In this document: one piece after another, positions 26,224 through 37,130 of the stretch
Numbering within the stretch: the first letter of the stretch is position 1
How the letters are laid out: each line of letters begins with the position of its first letter
Source: an actinobacterium SCGC AAA028-A23
GTDB lineage: Bacteria; Actinomycetota; Actinomycetes; Nanopelagicales; Nanopelagicaceae
Direction of reading: 5' to 3'
Assembly (NCBI GenBank): GCA_000378905.1
Contig: KB900573.1
Coordinates: 1 to 60,247 of the forward strand
Length of the DNA stretch: 60,247 bases
The notes under the pieces: generated by a model
Told to the model about the DNA's origin: nothing
The model's database searches: none
Seen by the model: the letters and a program-made list of their open reading frames with translations, nothing else
Position numbers and translations under genes: made by a program

Positions 26224-27105
26224 TTATCCATTCAATATCTTGCGCATCAAGTTAGCGGTTTCACTTGGTGTTTTACCAACCGCAACACCGACAGCCTCTA
26301 ATGCTTCTTTTTTAGCAGCTGCAGTTCCTGAAGATCCAGAAACAATCGCGCCTGCATGTCCCATGGTCTTTCCTTCTGGCGCGGTAAATCCAGCCACATA
26401 ACCAACAACAGGTTTGGTTACATACTCCTTGATAAATTGCGCCGCTCTCTCTTCAGCATCTCCACCAATTTCACCAATCATCACAATGGCCTTAGTTTCA
26501 GGATCATCTTGGAAAGCTCTTAAACAATCAATATGAGTAGTGCCAATTATTGGGTCCCCACCAATTCCAACAGCGGTTGTAAAGCCAAAATCTCTTAACT
26601 CAAACATCATTTGATAAGTAAGTGTTCCTGATTTAGATACCAAACCAATTTGTCCAGGACCAGTAATGTCTGCTGGAATGATTCCCAGATTTGTTTTACC
26701 CGGAGAGATTATGCCAGGACAATTTGGGCCAAGGATTTGTGTTTTACCTTTGCTGACTGAGTATGAGTAAAAAGCTGCAACATCATGAACTGGAATTCCT
26801 TCAGTAATTACGACAACTAAAGGCATTGCTGCATCAATTGCATCAATTACTGCAGCCTTTGCAAATTTTGGTGGCACAAAAACTACTGAAGCATTTGCAC
26901 CAGTAGCACCCATGGCTTCACTTACAGAGTTGAATACTGGAATCATTTTTCCATCCATATCAACACTTTGCCCACCCTTGCCAGGAGTAACTCCACCAAC
27001 AATATTGGTACCGGCCTTAAGCATTCGTTTTGTATGTTTTGTGCCTTCTGATCCAGTCATACCCTGCACAATTACTTTTGAATTCTCATTAACGAAAATG
27101 GCCAT
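26224..27105 (-). CDS. sucD: Succinyl-CoA synthetase (ADP-forming) alpha subunit
   Basis: A 293-residue alpha subunit binding CoA and carrying the phosphohistidine. [20 protein letters not shown] and [10 protein letters not shown] form the CoA site, [10 protein letters not shown] is conserved, and GHAGAIVSG contains the phosphorylated His (about residue 248). The enzyme makes ATP from succinyl-CoA in the TCA cycle. The start overlaps the sucC stop by one base (TAATG), giving coupled synthesis of the two subunits. Confidence 0.96.
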   Translation of the reverse strand: MAIFVNENSKVIVQGMTGSEGTKHTKRMLKAGTNIVGGVTPGKGGQSVDMDGKMIPVFNSVSEAMGATGANASVVFVPPKFAKAAVIDAIDAAMPLVVVITEGIPVHDVAAFYSYSVSKGKTQILGPNCPGIISPGKTNLGIIPADITGPGQIGLVSKSGTLTYQMMFELRDFGFTTAVGIGGDPIIGTTHIDCLRAFQDDPETKAIVMIGEIGGDAEERAAQFIKEYVTKPVVGYVAGFTAPEGKTMGHAGAIVSGSSGTAAAKKEALEAVGVAVGKTPSETANLMRKILNG

Positions 27106-28265
27106 TATTTCGCCGCCAATTCTGCAGCCTTTGCCGCTGCGCCATCCATAGTTTCAAGTTGTTGTACCAGTGGATGATTTGAATCATTTAGAATTTTTCG
27201 ACCAAGCTCAACATTGTTTCCATCTAGTCTTACCACAATTGGCTTTGTTGCTTGATTGCCCAACATATTTAAGGCCTGCACAATTCCATTAGCAACTGCA
27301 TCACAAGCTGTGATTCCACCAAAGACATTCACAAATACACTTTTAACATCTTTATCACCCAAAATAATTGATAATCCATTTGCCATAACCTCAGCAGATG
27401 CACCGCCACCAATATCTAGGAAATTCGCTGGCTTAACACCATATTTCTCTCCTGCATAAGCAACAACATCTAATGTGCTCATAACCAAACCAGCACCGTT
27501 ACCTATAATTCCAACCTGACCATCTAATTTCACATAATTTAAATCTTTTTCTTTAGCCAACTTTTCCAATGGATTAGTTGATGCGTGATCAACTAATGCT
27601 TCATGATCTGGATGTCTAAAACTTGAATTGTCATCTAGGGTCACTTTTCCATCTAATGCAATGATTTTTCCATCTGAGGTTTTAACTAATGGATTGATCT
27701 CCATCAATGTTGCATCTTCTTTAACAAAGGCTTGCCACAACTTAACAAGTACATCTGCAACCTGATCAAGCACATCTGCCGGAAACATTCCGCCTTTTGC
27801 TATCTCTAAGGCTTTTGCTTTATCAATTCCGTTATTTGGGTTAATTCCAACTTTTGCTAATTTCTCAGGAGTTTTATGTGCAACCTCTTCAATTTCCATT
27901 CCACCGGCAACTGATGCCATAACTAAGAAGTTTCGGTTAGCGCGGTCAAGAAGTATTGCTAGGTAATACTCAGAATCAATTGGTGCAGCTTGCGCGATCA
28001 TAACTTTATTTACAGTATGACCTTTAATATCCATTCCTAAAATAGCTTTGGCTTTTTCTTTTGCATCAGTTGAGTTCTCGGCAAGTTTTACCCCACCTGC
28101 TTTTCCTCTGCCGCCAACTTTTACTTGAGCTTTAACAACAACTTTTCCGCCGATTTTTTCTGCGGCCGCAAATGCTTCATCAACGGTAGTAGCAACGGCG
28201 CCGGCTAATACTGGAATTTGGTGAGATTCAAAAAGATCGCGCGCCTGATACTCAAATAGATCCAC
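27105..28265 (-). CDS. sucC: Succinyl-CoA synthetase (ADP-forming) beta subunit
   Basis: A 386-residue beta subunit with an N-terminal ATP-grasp domain ([52 protein letters not shown]) and a C-terminal ligase domain ([47 protein letters not shown]). It provides the nucleotide site of the complex with SucD. Translation starts at GTG, preceded by GGGGA about 7 bases upstream. A 64-base gap separates it from pcrA and contains a perfect 8-base inverted repeat. Confidence 0.96.
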   Translation of the reverse strand: MDLFEYQARDLFESHQIPVLAGAVATTVDEAFAAAEKIGGKVVVKAQVKVGGRGKAGGVKLAENSTDAKEKAKAILGMDIKGHTVNKVMIAQAAPIDSEYYLAILLDRANRNFLVMASVAGGMEIEEVAHKTPEKLAKVGINPNNGIDKAKALEIAKGGMFPADVLDQVADVLVKLWQAFVKEDATLMEINPLVKTSDGKIIALDGKVTLDDNSSFRHPDHEALVDHASTNPLEKLAKEKDLNYVKLDGQVGIIGNGAGLVMSTLDVVAYAGEKYGVKPANFLDIGGGASAEVMANGLSIILGDKDVKSVFVNVFGGITACDAVANGIVQALNMLGNQATKPIVVRLDGNNVELGRKILNDSNHPLVQQLETMDGAAAKAAELAAK

Positions 28266-28281
28266 TAATTATCCCCGATCA

Positions 28282-28318
28282 ATCTCATTCAAGTGCAAGG
28301 TAGTAATAGTAATGAGAT
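28282..28318 (-). repeat. 8-base inverted repeat in the pcrA-sucC gap
   Basis: ATCTCATT at 28282-28289 and AATGAGAT at 28311-28318 are exact complements around a 21-base spacer. The element is just after the pcrA stop and before the sucC ribosome site. It might be a weak terminator or operator; there is no U-run. Confidence 0.4.
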
Positions 28319-28329
28319 AGCCGCTAAAT

Positions 28330-30543
28330 TTATAATTTCTCAACTGGGGCATACCGCAGCAGTAGGCGCTTTTCACCAAATGAGCCGAAATCAATGGTTG
28401 CCTCCGCACGATCACCATCACCTGAAACCAAAACCACTGTCCCTAATCCAAATGTGTCATGTGAAACTCGCTCACCAATCTCAAGCTTCATCGTATTGCT
28501 GACTTTGCCTGTTGGTTTAGGTGCATTAAAGCTTCGAGTTGTTGGAGTTTTTCTAATTGATATTTTCTCCTGGGCTTGATTCCACTCAATCACTGAATCA
28601 GGTATTTCACTTAAAAATCTTGATGCCGCGTTGTAGTTAGGAGCACCCCAAGAGGAGCGATACTCAGCCCTAGTTATAAATAAATTTTCACGAGCTCTGG
28701 TTAACCCGACATAGGCAAGTCTTCGTTCTTCTTGCAACTCATCTGGATCACCAAGTGTTCGAGAGTGCGGAAAAATTCCCTCTTCCATACCTGTTAAGAA
28801 AACTGTTGGAAACTCTAAACCCTTGGCGGTATGAAGTGTCATCATGGTAACAACGCCGCCATGATCTTCACCATCAGGAATTTGGTCAGCATCTGCAACC
28901 AATGAAACATCCTCTAGAAAACCAACTAGAGAAATTTCCTCTCCATCATCTACTTCACCCTCTTCATACTCAGTTGCTACCGCAACTAATTCTTCAAGGT
29001 TTTCAACTCGAACCTCATCCTGCGGATCTTTGCTTTCACTTAACTCTGCCAATAACCCAGATTGTTCAAGGACGGCTTGGGCAATTACCGATGGCCTCGT
29101 TTTGGCCTCAACTAATGTTTGTAAAGATTGAATCAATTTAACAAACTCAACTAACGAAAGGGTTGCTCGTTGGGCAATCTCGGGATTTTTCTCAACATCA
29201 CACAACGCTTGCCAAAAAGTGATGCCACGAGCTGCAGCATGTAAATCTAGTAACTCAAGAGCCCGGTCACCGATTCCTCTTTTTGGGGTATTAATAATTC
29301 TGCGCAGGGATACTTCATCTTCTGGATTTACAATTACCCGCAAATATGCCAAGAAATCTTTAATCTCTTTGCGTTCATAAAAGCGAACACCGCCAACAAC
29401 TTTATAAGGAATACCAACCCGCATAAACACCTCTTCAAAAACTCGAGATTGAGCATTTGTGCGGTAAAAAATTGCAGTATCTCCTGGGTTAGATTTTTCT
29501 AAATCTCGCAGCCTTCTTATCTCACTGACCACAAAATCAGCCTCATCATGTTCACTTTCTGCCACATAGCCTGTGATCATTGCGCCAGCTCCTGCTTGTG
29601 ACCAAAGGTTTTTCTCCTTGCGTCCTTCATTATTTGAAATTACAGCATTGGCCGCAGTTAATATGTTTTGGGTTGAGCGATAATTTTGCTCAAGCAAAAT
29701 AGTTTTTGCATTGGGGTAATCTGCTTCAAATTGCAGAATATTCCTGATGTTAGCCCCCCGAAATGCATAAATTGATTGATCGGCATCTCCAACTACGCAA
29801 AGTTCAGCAGGTGCAAATCCATCTCGATCACTTCCCACTAATTCTTTAATTAACACATACTGGGCATGGTTTGTATCTTGATACTCATCTACAAGAATAT
29901 GTTTAAATCTTGAGCGATACTTTGCCCGCACCTCAGGATGGCGCTGCATTACCTCAACTGTTTTAGCAATTAAGTCATCAAAATCCATTGAATTAGCACC
30001 AGTTAATCTTCTTTGATAAATGCTAAAAACTTGTGCCACCATCTCCTGGAATTGATCTTTGCTTTGATTTAAGTAATCGGCAGGTCCAAGCAGCTCATTC
30101 TTAGCTTGTGAAATTAGTGCAGCCACAGCTCGAGGAGCATATTTTTTAATATCAAGATTCAAATCTTTCATTACTAAATTAACCAAACGTAGTGAATCAC
30201 TTTGATCATAAATTGTGAATGAGTTTGTATAACCAAGCAATGAAGCTTCTTTTCTTAAAATTCTTACACAAGCTGAATGGAAGGTTGATACCCACATCAC
30301 TTTGGCGCGGTCTCCTACTAACTCAGTAACTCGCTCCTTCATTTCCCCAGCAGCTTTGTTGGTAAAAGTAATTGCCAAAACTTCATAAGGTGCAACATTT
30401 CGTTGCGCTAATAGGTAAGCAATTCGCCTGGTTAAAACTCGAGTTTTACCAGATCCAGCACCAGCCACAACAAGAAGAGGAGAGCCTTCATGTTTAACCG
30501 CTGCTAGTTGTTGCGGGTTTAAACCATCTAATAGCGCGGACAT
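28330..30543 (-). CDS. pcrA: ATP-dependent DNA helicase PcrA/UvrD
   Basis: A 737-residue superfamily 1A helicase for repair and removal of proteins or RNA polymerase from DNA. LNPQQLAAVKHEGSPLLVVAGAGSGKTRVLTRRI holds motif I (the P-loop AGAGSGKT), VDEYQDTNHAQY is motif II, GDADQSIYAFRGA motif III, LEQNYRST motif IV, and TLHTAKGLEFPTVFLTGMEEG and RRLAYVGLTRARENL motifs V-VI. The C-terminus ends in the Tudor-like domain found in PcrA (GERVSHDTFGLGTVV...ATIDFGSFGEKRLLL) that binds RNA polymerase. TAGACT lies 7 bases before the ATG with no ribosome site, a probable leaderless start. It is divergent from the PIG-L gene. Confidence 0.95.
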   Translation of the reverse strand: MSALLDGLNPQQLAAVKHEGSPLLVVAGAGSGKTRVLTRRIAYLLAQRNVAPYEVLAITFTNKAAGEMKERVTELVGDRAKVMWVSTFHSACVRILRKEASLLGYTNSFTIYDQSDSLRLVNLVMKDLNLDIKKYAPRAVAALISQAKNELLGPADYLNQSKDQFQEMVAQVFSIYQRRLTGANSMDFDDLIAKTVEVMQRHPEVRAKYRSRFKHILVDEYQDTNHAQYVLIKELVGSDRDGFAPAELCVVGDADQSIYAFRGANIRNILQFEADYPNAKTILLEQNYRSTQNILTAANAVISNNEGRKEKNLWSQAGAGAMITGYVAESEHDEADFVVSEIRRLRDLEKSNPGDTAIFYRTNAQSRVFEEVFMRVGIPYKVVGGVRFYERKEIKDFLAYLRVIVNPEDEVSLRRIINTPKRGIGDRALELLDLHAAARGITFWQALCDVEKNPEIAQRATLSLVEFVKLIQSLQTLVEAKTRPSVIAQAVLEQSGLLAELSESKDPQDEVRVENLEELVAVATEYEEGEVDDGEEISLVGFLEDVSLVADADQIPDGEDHGGVVTMMTLHTAKGLEFPTVFLTGMEEGIFPHSRTLGDPDELQEERRLAYVGLTRARENLFITRAEYRSSWGAPNYNAASRFLSEIPDSVIEWNQAQEKISIRKTPTTRSFNAPKPTGKVSNTMKLEIGERVSHDTFGLGTVVLVSGDGDRAEATIDFGSFGEKRLLLRYAPVEKL

Positions 30544-30550
30544 ATTGGTA

Positions 30551-30556
30551 AGTCTA
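30551..30556 (-). promoter_or_regulatory. -10 box TAGACT for pcrA, probable leaderless start
   Basis: On the minus strand TAGACT ends 7 bases before the pcrA ATG. There is no Shine-Dalgarno sequence. The plus-strand PIG-L gene has its own TAATCT box at 30588-30593, 8 bases before its ATG, so the 58-base gap carries two back-to-back promoters. Confidence 0.5.
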
Positions 30557-30601
30557 TCGGTGGGTAAGAGGCAGGTAATTGCTGCGGTAATCTTGGTGGT
30601 G

Positions 30602-31327
30602 ATGGAGCCTTTAGACGATAGCCAGATAGAACGCGTATTAGTAGTTACTGCGCACCCAGATGATTGCGATTTCGCAGCTGCAGGAACAATTGCACTCTGG
30701 ACCGCTAAGGGAATAAAGGTTTCTTACTGCATCTGCACCAATGGTGATCAAGGTGGTGAAGATCCAACTGTGCCACGGGATGAGATGCCAAAAATTCGGC
30801 AGAAAGAACAACGTGATGCAGGAGTGGCAGTTGGTGTCACAGATATTACTTTCCTTAATTATCGTGATGGTTGGTTAGAGCCAACTATTGAATTAAGAAA
30901 AGATATTGTTAGACAGATAAGAATTAGTAAGCCTGATCGAATGGTAATTCAATCTCCAGAACGTAACTGGGATCGATTATTTTCATCCCACCCAGATCAT
31001 ATGGCAGCCGGTGAGGCTGCAATTCAAGCGGTCTACCCAGATTCACGTAATGCTTTTGCATTTGAGGACTTGTTAAAGAATGAGGGATTAGAGCCTTGGC
31101 GGGTAAAAGAGGTTTGGGTTACATCAACCCAAAACCCAGATCACTTTGTGGACATCACAACTACATTTGATAAGAAGATGAAAGCACTTCACTCCCACGT
31201 TAGCCAAACTGCGCACAATGAGAACTTAGAAAATATGGTTCGTGAGTGGGGTGAGCGAAATGCTCAAGCTAATAATTTACCAGCAGGATCTGTTGCAGAA
31301 GTATTTAAAATCGTAAATACGAATTAA
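30602..31327 (+). CDS. PIG-L family N-acetylglucosaminyl deacetylase (LmbE-like)
   Basis: A 241-residue zinc-dependent deacetylase of the PIG-L/LmbE family. The metal motif is TAHPDDCDFA (His18, Asp20, Asp21) with the distal HPDH (about His130). Family members include MshB and Mca of mycothiol metabolism and bacillithiol BshB. This one has the short form and GDQGGEDPTVPRDE, which does not let me decide between them. I choose ATG 30602 over an upstream in-frame start at 30545 because homology begins at VLVVTAHPDD and because TAATCT lies 8 bases upstream. The stop overlaps the convergent cyclophilin stop by 4 bases. Confidence 0.85.
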   Translation: MEPLDDSQIERVLVVTAHPDDCDFAAAGTIALWTAKGIKVSYCICTNGDQGGEDPTVPRDEMPKIRQKEQRDAGVAVGVTDITFLNYRDGWLEPTIELRKDIVRQIRISKPDRMVIQSPERNWDRLFSSHPDHMAAGEAAIQAVYPDSRNAFAFEDLLKNEGLEPWRVKEVWVTSTQNPDHFVDITTTFDKKMKALHSHVSQTAHNENLENMVREWGERNAQANNLPAGSVAEVFKIVNTN

Positions 31328-31983
31328 CGAACCTTTACCTTTTCAATTGCCAAGGTACGCTTTGGTAAGCCATCATTGCTGCCATCGGCTACACCCTCTT
31401 TTGCAACCGCTTTTACTATGTCTAATCCTTTAATAACCTTGCCCCAGATTGAATAATTCGCTGGCAGAGTTGAATCTGCGTAAACCACAAAAAATTGACT
31501 GCCATTTGTGATCTCTTTTGAATTCCAAATTGCAACTGTTCCCTCTGGATAATTTCCTGGTGCAGCAACTGGCAGGTTTTCATTTTGATACTCAAAGTTT
31601 GGTCCACCCATACCAGTAGCAGTTGGGTCGCCACAATGTAAGAAATTACTATCAATCTTTGTTAATCGGTGACAGATAGTTTGATTAAAAAAACCGCCCT
31701 TAGCTAATGCCGAAATTGCTGCAACAGTTACAGGTGCTTGTCTAGGATCAGCCTCAATTACAACATCACCGCAGTTTGTGACCAATGTGATTTGGCGATT
31801 TTTCTGAGACACCTTCACTTGAGGCAGTTCAATATTTTTAATTGAATGGCCTTTTGCTGTTGTTACTTTACAATTTAAATTTATGGCTTTTTTATTTGGT
31901 GCAGCTGTGGCAGTTGCAGGCAATGCAGCAGAAATTAGCAAAATTGTCAGTGAAGAAATTATTGATTTTGCTGCGAAATTCAT
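31324..31983 (-). CDS. Secreted cyclophilin-type peptidyl-prolyl isomerase
   Basis: A 219-residue protein with a signal peptide (about residues 1-28, hydrophobic core then ATATAAP) and a cyclophilin domain from about residue 65. GFFNQTICHRLTKIDSNFLHCGDPTATGMG is the divergent FHRV-type motif, and NGSQFFVVYADSTLPANYSIWGKVIKGLDIV contains the conserved Gln/Phe. It would catalyse proline isomerisation in exported proteins. It begins at ATG 31983 with TAAACT 6 bases upstream and no ribosome site. Its gene follows guaB3 with a 96-base gap and ends convergently on the PIG-L gene. There is no lipobox. Confidence 0.88.
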   Translation of the reverse strand: MNFAAKSIISSLTILLISAALPATATAAPNKKAINLNCKVTTAKGHSIKNIELPQVKVSQKNRQITLVTNCGDVVIEADPRQAPVTVAAISALAKGGFFNQTICHRLTKIDSNFLHCGDPTATGMGGPNFEYQNENLPVAAPGNYPEGTVAIWNSKEITNGSQFFVVYADSTLPANYSIWGKVIKGLDIVKAVAKEGVADGSNDGLPKRTLAIEKVKVR

Positions 31984-31989
31984 GGTCTT

Positions 31990-31995
31990 AGTTTA
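31990..31995 (-). promoter_or_regulatory. -10 box TAAACT for the cyclophilin gene
   Basis: On the minus strand TAAACT is followed by 6 bases and then the ATG, which predicts a leaderless mRNA. No clear -35 hexamer is visible. Confidence 0.5.
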
Positions 31996-32079
31996 AGCCT
32001 TTAAATTAAGTATTGATAACAAGATTTAGTAATTAAGGCGGATTTACTATCTAACTTTAAGCACATTCACAGCGAAAGA

Positions 32080-33189
32080 TTAAGGTTGAACGATGATCTC
32101 AACCCGTTGAAACTCCTTTAAGTCTGAGTAGCCGCAAGTGGCCATAGATCTACGAAGTGCGCCAAATAGATTCATTGAGCCATCTGAGGTGTGTGATGGT
32201 CCAGTTAAGACTTCATTCAAATTACCAACAGTTCCAACCTGAACACGATTGCCACGTGGTAATTCACCATGATGGGCCTCAAGTCCCCAATGCCAACCTT
32301 TGCCTGGTGCCTCTGATGCTCTAGCAAGTGGAGATCCCATCATTACTGCATCCGCGCCACATGCAACAGCTTTAGCAATCTCACCGCTTGCTCCAACTGA
32401 ACCATCAGCAATCACATGAACATAGCGACCGCCAGACTCCTCTAAATAATCTCGACGAGCAGATGAAACCTCTGCAACAGCTGAGGCCATTGGTACTGAT
32501 ATTCCTAATACTTTTTTAGTTGTATGGGCAGATCCGCCACCAAAACCAACTAAAACTCCAGCTGCCCCTGATCTCATTAAATGCAGCGCCCCTTGGGCGG
32601 TGGCGCAACCACCAACAATCACTGGAGTATCTAATTCATAAATAAATTTCTTTAAATTTAATGGTGCGATCTTCTCCGAAACATGCTCTGCTGAAACTGT
32701 TGTTCCGCGAATTACAAATATATCAACGCCTGCATCAATGACTGCTTTGTGGAACTCAGCTGTTCGTTGAGGTGAAAGTGCACCTGCCACAGTTACACCA
32801 GCTGCTCTAATTTGAGCAATACGCTCCTTGATCAGTGTTGGTTGAATTGGAGCGGAGTAAATCTCCTGCATTTTTTTAATTGCTTTTTCTTCACTTAGTT
32901 TAGCCATTTCAGATAATTGTTTTTCAGCATCCTCATAGCGAGTCCAGATACCTTCCAAATTTAAAACACCTAAACCACCAGCTTTACCAATTGCAATTGC
33001 AGTTTCAGGAGAGACAACTGAATCCATTGGTGCTGCTAGGAATGGAAGATCAAATTTATACGCATCTATTTGCCAGGCGATTGAAACCTCTTCAGGATCT
33101 CTTGTTCTACGAGATGGAACAATTGCAATATCATCAAATGAGTAGGCTGCTCGAGCACGCTTACCTGGACCTACTTCGATATCGGACAT
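32080..33189 (-). CDS. guaB3: IMP dehydrogenase-related protein, GuaB3 family
   Basis: A 369-residue IMPDH/GMP-reductase-fold protein. Its opening IEVGPGKRARAAYSFDDIAIVPSRRTRDPEEVS and FLAAPMDSVVSPETA match actinobacterial GuaB3. It has no CBS domains. The IMPDH catalytic loop GxGPGSxCTT is GFGGGSAHTT here, so the catalytic Cys is His222. It therefore should not be a normal IMP dehydrogenase; a GMP-reductase-like or regulatory role has been considered for related proteins. In other actinobacteria it follows guaB, but no guaB is next to it here. TAGCAT lies 7 bases before its ATG. A ROK kinase gene ends 40 bases upstream of the start. Confidence 0.9.
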   Translation of the reverse strand: MSDIEVGPGKRARAAYSFDDIAIVPSRRTRDPEEVSIAWQIDAYKFDLPFLAAPMDSVVSPETAIAIGKAGGLGVLNLEGIWTRYEDAEKQLSEMAKLSEEKAIKKMQEIYSAPIQPTLIKERIAQIRAAGVTVAGALSPQRTAEFHKAVIDAGVDIFVIRGTTVSAEHVSEKIAPLNLKKFIYELDTPVIVGGCATAQGALHLMRSGAAGVLVGFGGGSAHTTKKVLGISVPMASAVAEVSSARRDYLEESGGRYVHVIADGSVGASGEIAKAVACGADAVMMGSPLARASEAPGKGWHWGLEAHHGELPRGNRVQVGTVGNLNEVLTGPSHTSDGSMNLFGALRRSMATCGYSDLKEFQRVEIIVQP

Positions 33190-33196
33190 ATGGGCA

Positions 33197-33202
33197 ATGC
33201 TA
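33197..33202 (-). promoter_or_regulatory. -10 box TAGCAT for guaB3
   Basis: On the minus strand TAGCAT precedes the ATG by 7 bases and there is no ribosome site, so a leaderless transcript is likely. Confidence 0.45.
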
Positions 33203-33228
33203 TATCCAATGAGTTAGCAAATTGAAAT

Positions 33229-33981
33229 TTAAGCCAGCAACTCCCAAGCCGCAACCCCGCCAGCAACCCCTGCAGAGTTAGGAATCAACCGAACTTTATA
33301 ATCAAAACTCTTTAATGCTGATTTACTAATTCTTTGTGCATTACCGCCGCCGATATATAACTTATCCCAAACAATCATTGGATAAAGCTCCTCAATTAAT
33401 CGCTTAACCCTTCTTGACCACAAGGTATTTCCCATCCGCTTTCGAGCAGCTTCGCCAATCCAAGCATCGATTGATTTTCCATAACGTATGGTGGCATGTG
33501 ATATTTCTAGATGCGGTGATAATTTGCCATTGCTAAATATCGCATTCCCTAACCCGGTGCCAAAAGTTAATACCAACTCCAAACCCTTGCCCTCAATAAC
33601 AGCTGCAGCGTGTACCTGGGCATCATTTAATACCAAGGTAGGAAGGCCTAATTGCTTGCCTAACTTTTTTTGCAGATCTAATCCAAACCACTCACTCTTT
33701 AGTTTTAAATCAACTGGTGAGTTTGGCCCGCGCTTATTTATGTAGTGTGGGATTGCGATTACTTTGCCATCACGAATCATTCCGGGAAGACCTACCGTAA
33801 CCCGCTTTACCCGCTTATCTTGATTAACATAATCTTGAATAATCTGGATTAATTTTTTGGGTGAAAGTGGATAAGGTGTTTTCAAATAAGGAAAGTCTCT
33901 TAGTAATTTGCCGCTCTTATCAAGTACAGAGGCCTTGATCCCAGTGCCACCGCAATCAACGGCTAGCGTTGTAACTTTCAT
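33229..33981 (-). CDS. ppgK: ROK-family kinase, polyphosphate glucokinase-like
   Basis: A 250-residue short ROK kinase. The phosphate-1 motif is LAVDCGGTGIKASVLD, GLPGMI contacts sugar, LNDAQVHAAA has the catalytic Asp, and LTFGTGLGNAIFSNGKL and LEISH make up the sugar site where GHE is normal. The zinc-binding Cys motif of classical ROK proteins is missing, as in actinobacterial polyphosphate/ATP glucokinases, which supports PpgK. It would phosphorylate glucose with polyphosphate or ATP. The ATG is preceded 6 bases upstream by TAACAT, and a 20-base palindrome covers both. Specificity for polyphosphate cannot be proven from sequence. Confidence 0.8.
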   Translation of the reverse strand: MKVTTLAVDCGGTGIKASVLDKSGKLLRDFPYLKTPYPLSPKKLIQIIQDYVNQDKRVKRVTVGLPGMIRDGKVIAIPHYINKRGPNSPVDLKLKSEWFGLDLQKKLGKQLGLPTLVLNDAQVHAAAVIEGKGLELVLTFGTGLGNAIFSNGKLSPHLEISHATIRYGKSIDAWIGEAARKRMGNTLWSRRVKRLIEELYPMIVWDKLYIGGGNAQRISKSALKSFDYKVRLIPNSAGVAGGVAAWELLA

Positions 33982-33999
33982 CGATTGATGTTAATCGAT
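33980..33999 (-). promoter_or_regulatory. Palindrome over the ppgK -10 box and start codon
   Basis: ATCGATT (33980-33986) and AATCGAT (33993-33999) are exact inverted repeats around six bases. The predicted -10 box TAACAT (33988-33993 on the minus strand) lies in the middle and the ATG at one edge. A repressor bound here would block RNA polymerase, and in a leaderless mRNA the same bases would form the 5' end. Confidence 0.45.
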
Positions 34000-34042
34000 C
34001 AAAGCAACTTTGAGAACAAGGCCTTGAGTAGTTAATTGCTTT

Positions 34043-35976
<1,934 letters not shown>

Positions 35977-36031
35977 CGTGATAACTCCTTTTTAGTTTCG
36001 GTATTACCCTCTGAAGTACCCCATTTAAGAA

Positions 36032-36058
36032 TTAGCACACGGGGGCTTAGAGTGCTAA
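36032..36058 (-). promoter_or_regulatory. CIRCE operator (HrcA-binding site) for groES-groEL
   Basis: TTAGCACAC - 9 bases - GAGTGCTAA on the plus strand matches the CIRCE consensus TTAGCACTC-N9-GAGTGCTAA with one mismatch in one arm. It lies about 55 bases before the groES start, just downstream of the predicted -10. HrcA would repress the operon at normal temperature. Confidence 0.9.
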
Positions 36059-36063
36059 AGCCA

Positions 36064-36092
36064 ACTTTAAAGGGGCAGATCAAGCAGTGCAA
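36064..36092 (-). promoter_or_regulatory. Sigma-70 type promoter of groES-groEL
   Basis: On the minus strand TTGCAC (36092-36087) and TAAAGT (36069-36064) are separated by 17 bases. The predicted start site falls within or at the edge of the CIRCE element, the expected layout for HrcA repression. Confidence 0.65.
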
Positions 36093-36104
36093 ATTAAGGC
36101 TTGG

Positions 36105-37130
36105 CTACCAGATGATCTGTGCGATTGCAGCGGCTGAATCAGCCTCTATGCCGATCTGAGAGGGCTTTGCGCCATGATTTATGGCAAGGCTGCCAAGGGC
36201 TGCAACCATTGCGCCATTATCGGTGCAGAGCTGAATTGGTGGAATTGAAAGCTTTATTCCGGCTGCATTACATCTATCAACTGCTAATTGACGAAGCCTT
36301 GAGTTTGCGGCAACTCCGCCGGCAATAACTAGGCTATCAATACCACTTTCTTTGCAGGCGGAAATAGATTTTGTAATCAAGACATCAACTACTGCTTCTT
36401 GAAAAGATGCAGCAACATCTGCTTTTTTATAATCTGCACTCTTTTCTAAGTACCTTGAGACTGCAGTTTTTAACCCAGAAAATGAAAAATCAAATCTATG
36501 ATTTATCAAATCAGATGATGAAGATAGACCTCGTGGAAATTGAATTTTAGCGAAATCACCATCATTTGCAGTTCGATCAATAATTGGCCCACCAGGAAAA
36601 CCAAGGCCCATAATTCTTGCCACCTTATCAAATGCCTCACCTGCTGCATCATCAATAGTTGCACCAAGCACTTCAATATCACTTACCAAGTTATTAACTT
36701 TTAACAATGATGTGTGACCACCGCTTACAAGTAGGGCAATAGTGGGAGTTAGTTTCTTCTCATTATCTAATGAGTCAACAGCAATATGAGATGATAGGTG
36801 ATTTACTCCATACAACGGTTTATCTAGGGCAAGTGAAAGAGCAGATGCGCTGCTTACACCAACTAATAATGCTCCAATTAATCCAGGACCTGCAGTAACT
36901 GCGATTGCATCAATATCATTTAAACCAACCTTGGCATCAGCTAATGCTTGTTTAATCACCTGCTGCATGGATTCAAGATGAGCTCTACTTGCAACTTCTG
37001 GGACTACGCCACCAAACCTTGCATGCTCTGCAACACTTGAAGAAATAACATTGGCCAGCAATTTACGATCATCGACAATTCCTACCGCTGTTTCATCGCA
37101 TGAGGTTTCAATTCCTAATACCAGTGCCAT
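36105..37130 (-). CDS. tsaD: tRNA N6-adenosine threonylcarbamoyltransferase
   Basis: A 341-residue ASKHA-fold enzyme (Kae1/Qri7/YgjD family) that transfers the threonylcarbamoyl group to A37 of ANN-decoding tRNAs. [14 protein letters not shown] begins the fold; [11 protein letters not shown] carries the metal-binding histidines (HxxxH variant); [31 protein letters not shown] and [12 protein letters not shown] are conserved. The start abuts the tsaB-rimI stop in a one-base overlap, so tsaE, tsaB-rimI and tsaD form one operon. Confidence 0.96.
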   Translation of the reverse strand: MALVLGIETSCDETAVGIVDDRKLLANVISSSVAEHARFGGVVPEVASRAHLESMQQVIKQALADAKVGLNDIDAIAVTAGPGLIGALLVGVSSASALSLALDKPLYGVNHLSSHIAVDSLDNEKKLTPTIALLVSGGHTSLLKVNNLVSDIEVLGATIDDAAGEAFDKVARIMGLGFPGGPIIDRTANDGDFAKIQFPRGLSSSSDLINHRFDFSFSGLKTAVSRYLEKSADYKKADVAASFQEAVVDVLITKSISACKESGIDSLVIAGGVAANSRLRQLAVDRCNAAGIKLSIPPIQLCTDNGAMVAALGSLAINHGAKPSQIGIEADSAAAIAQIIW

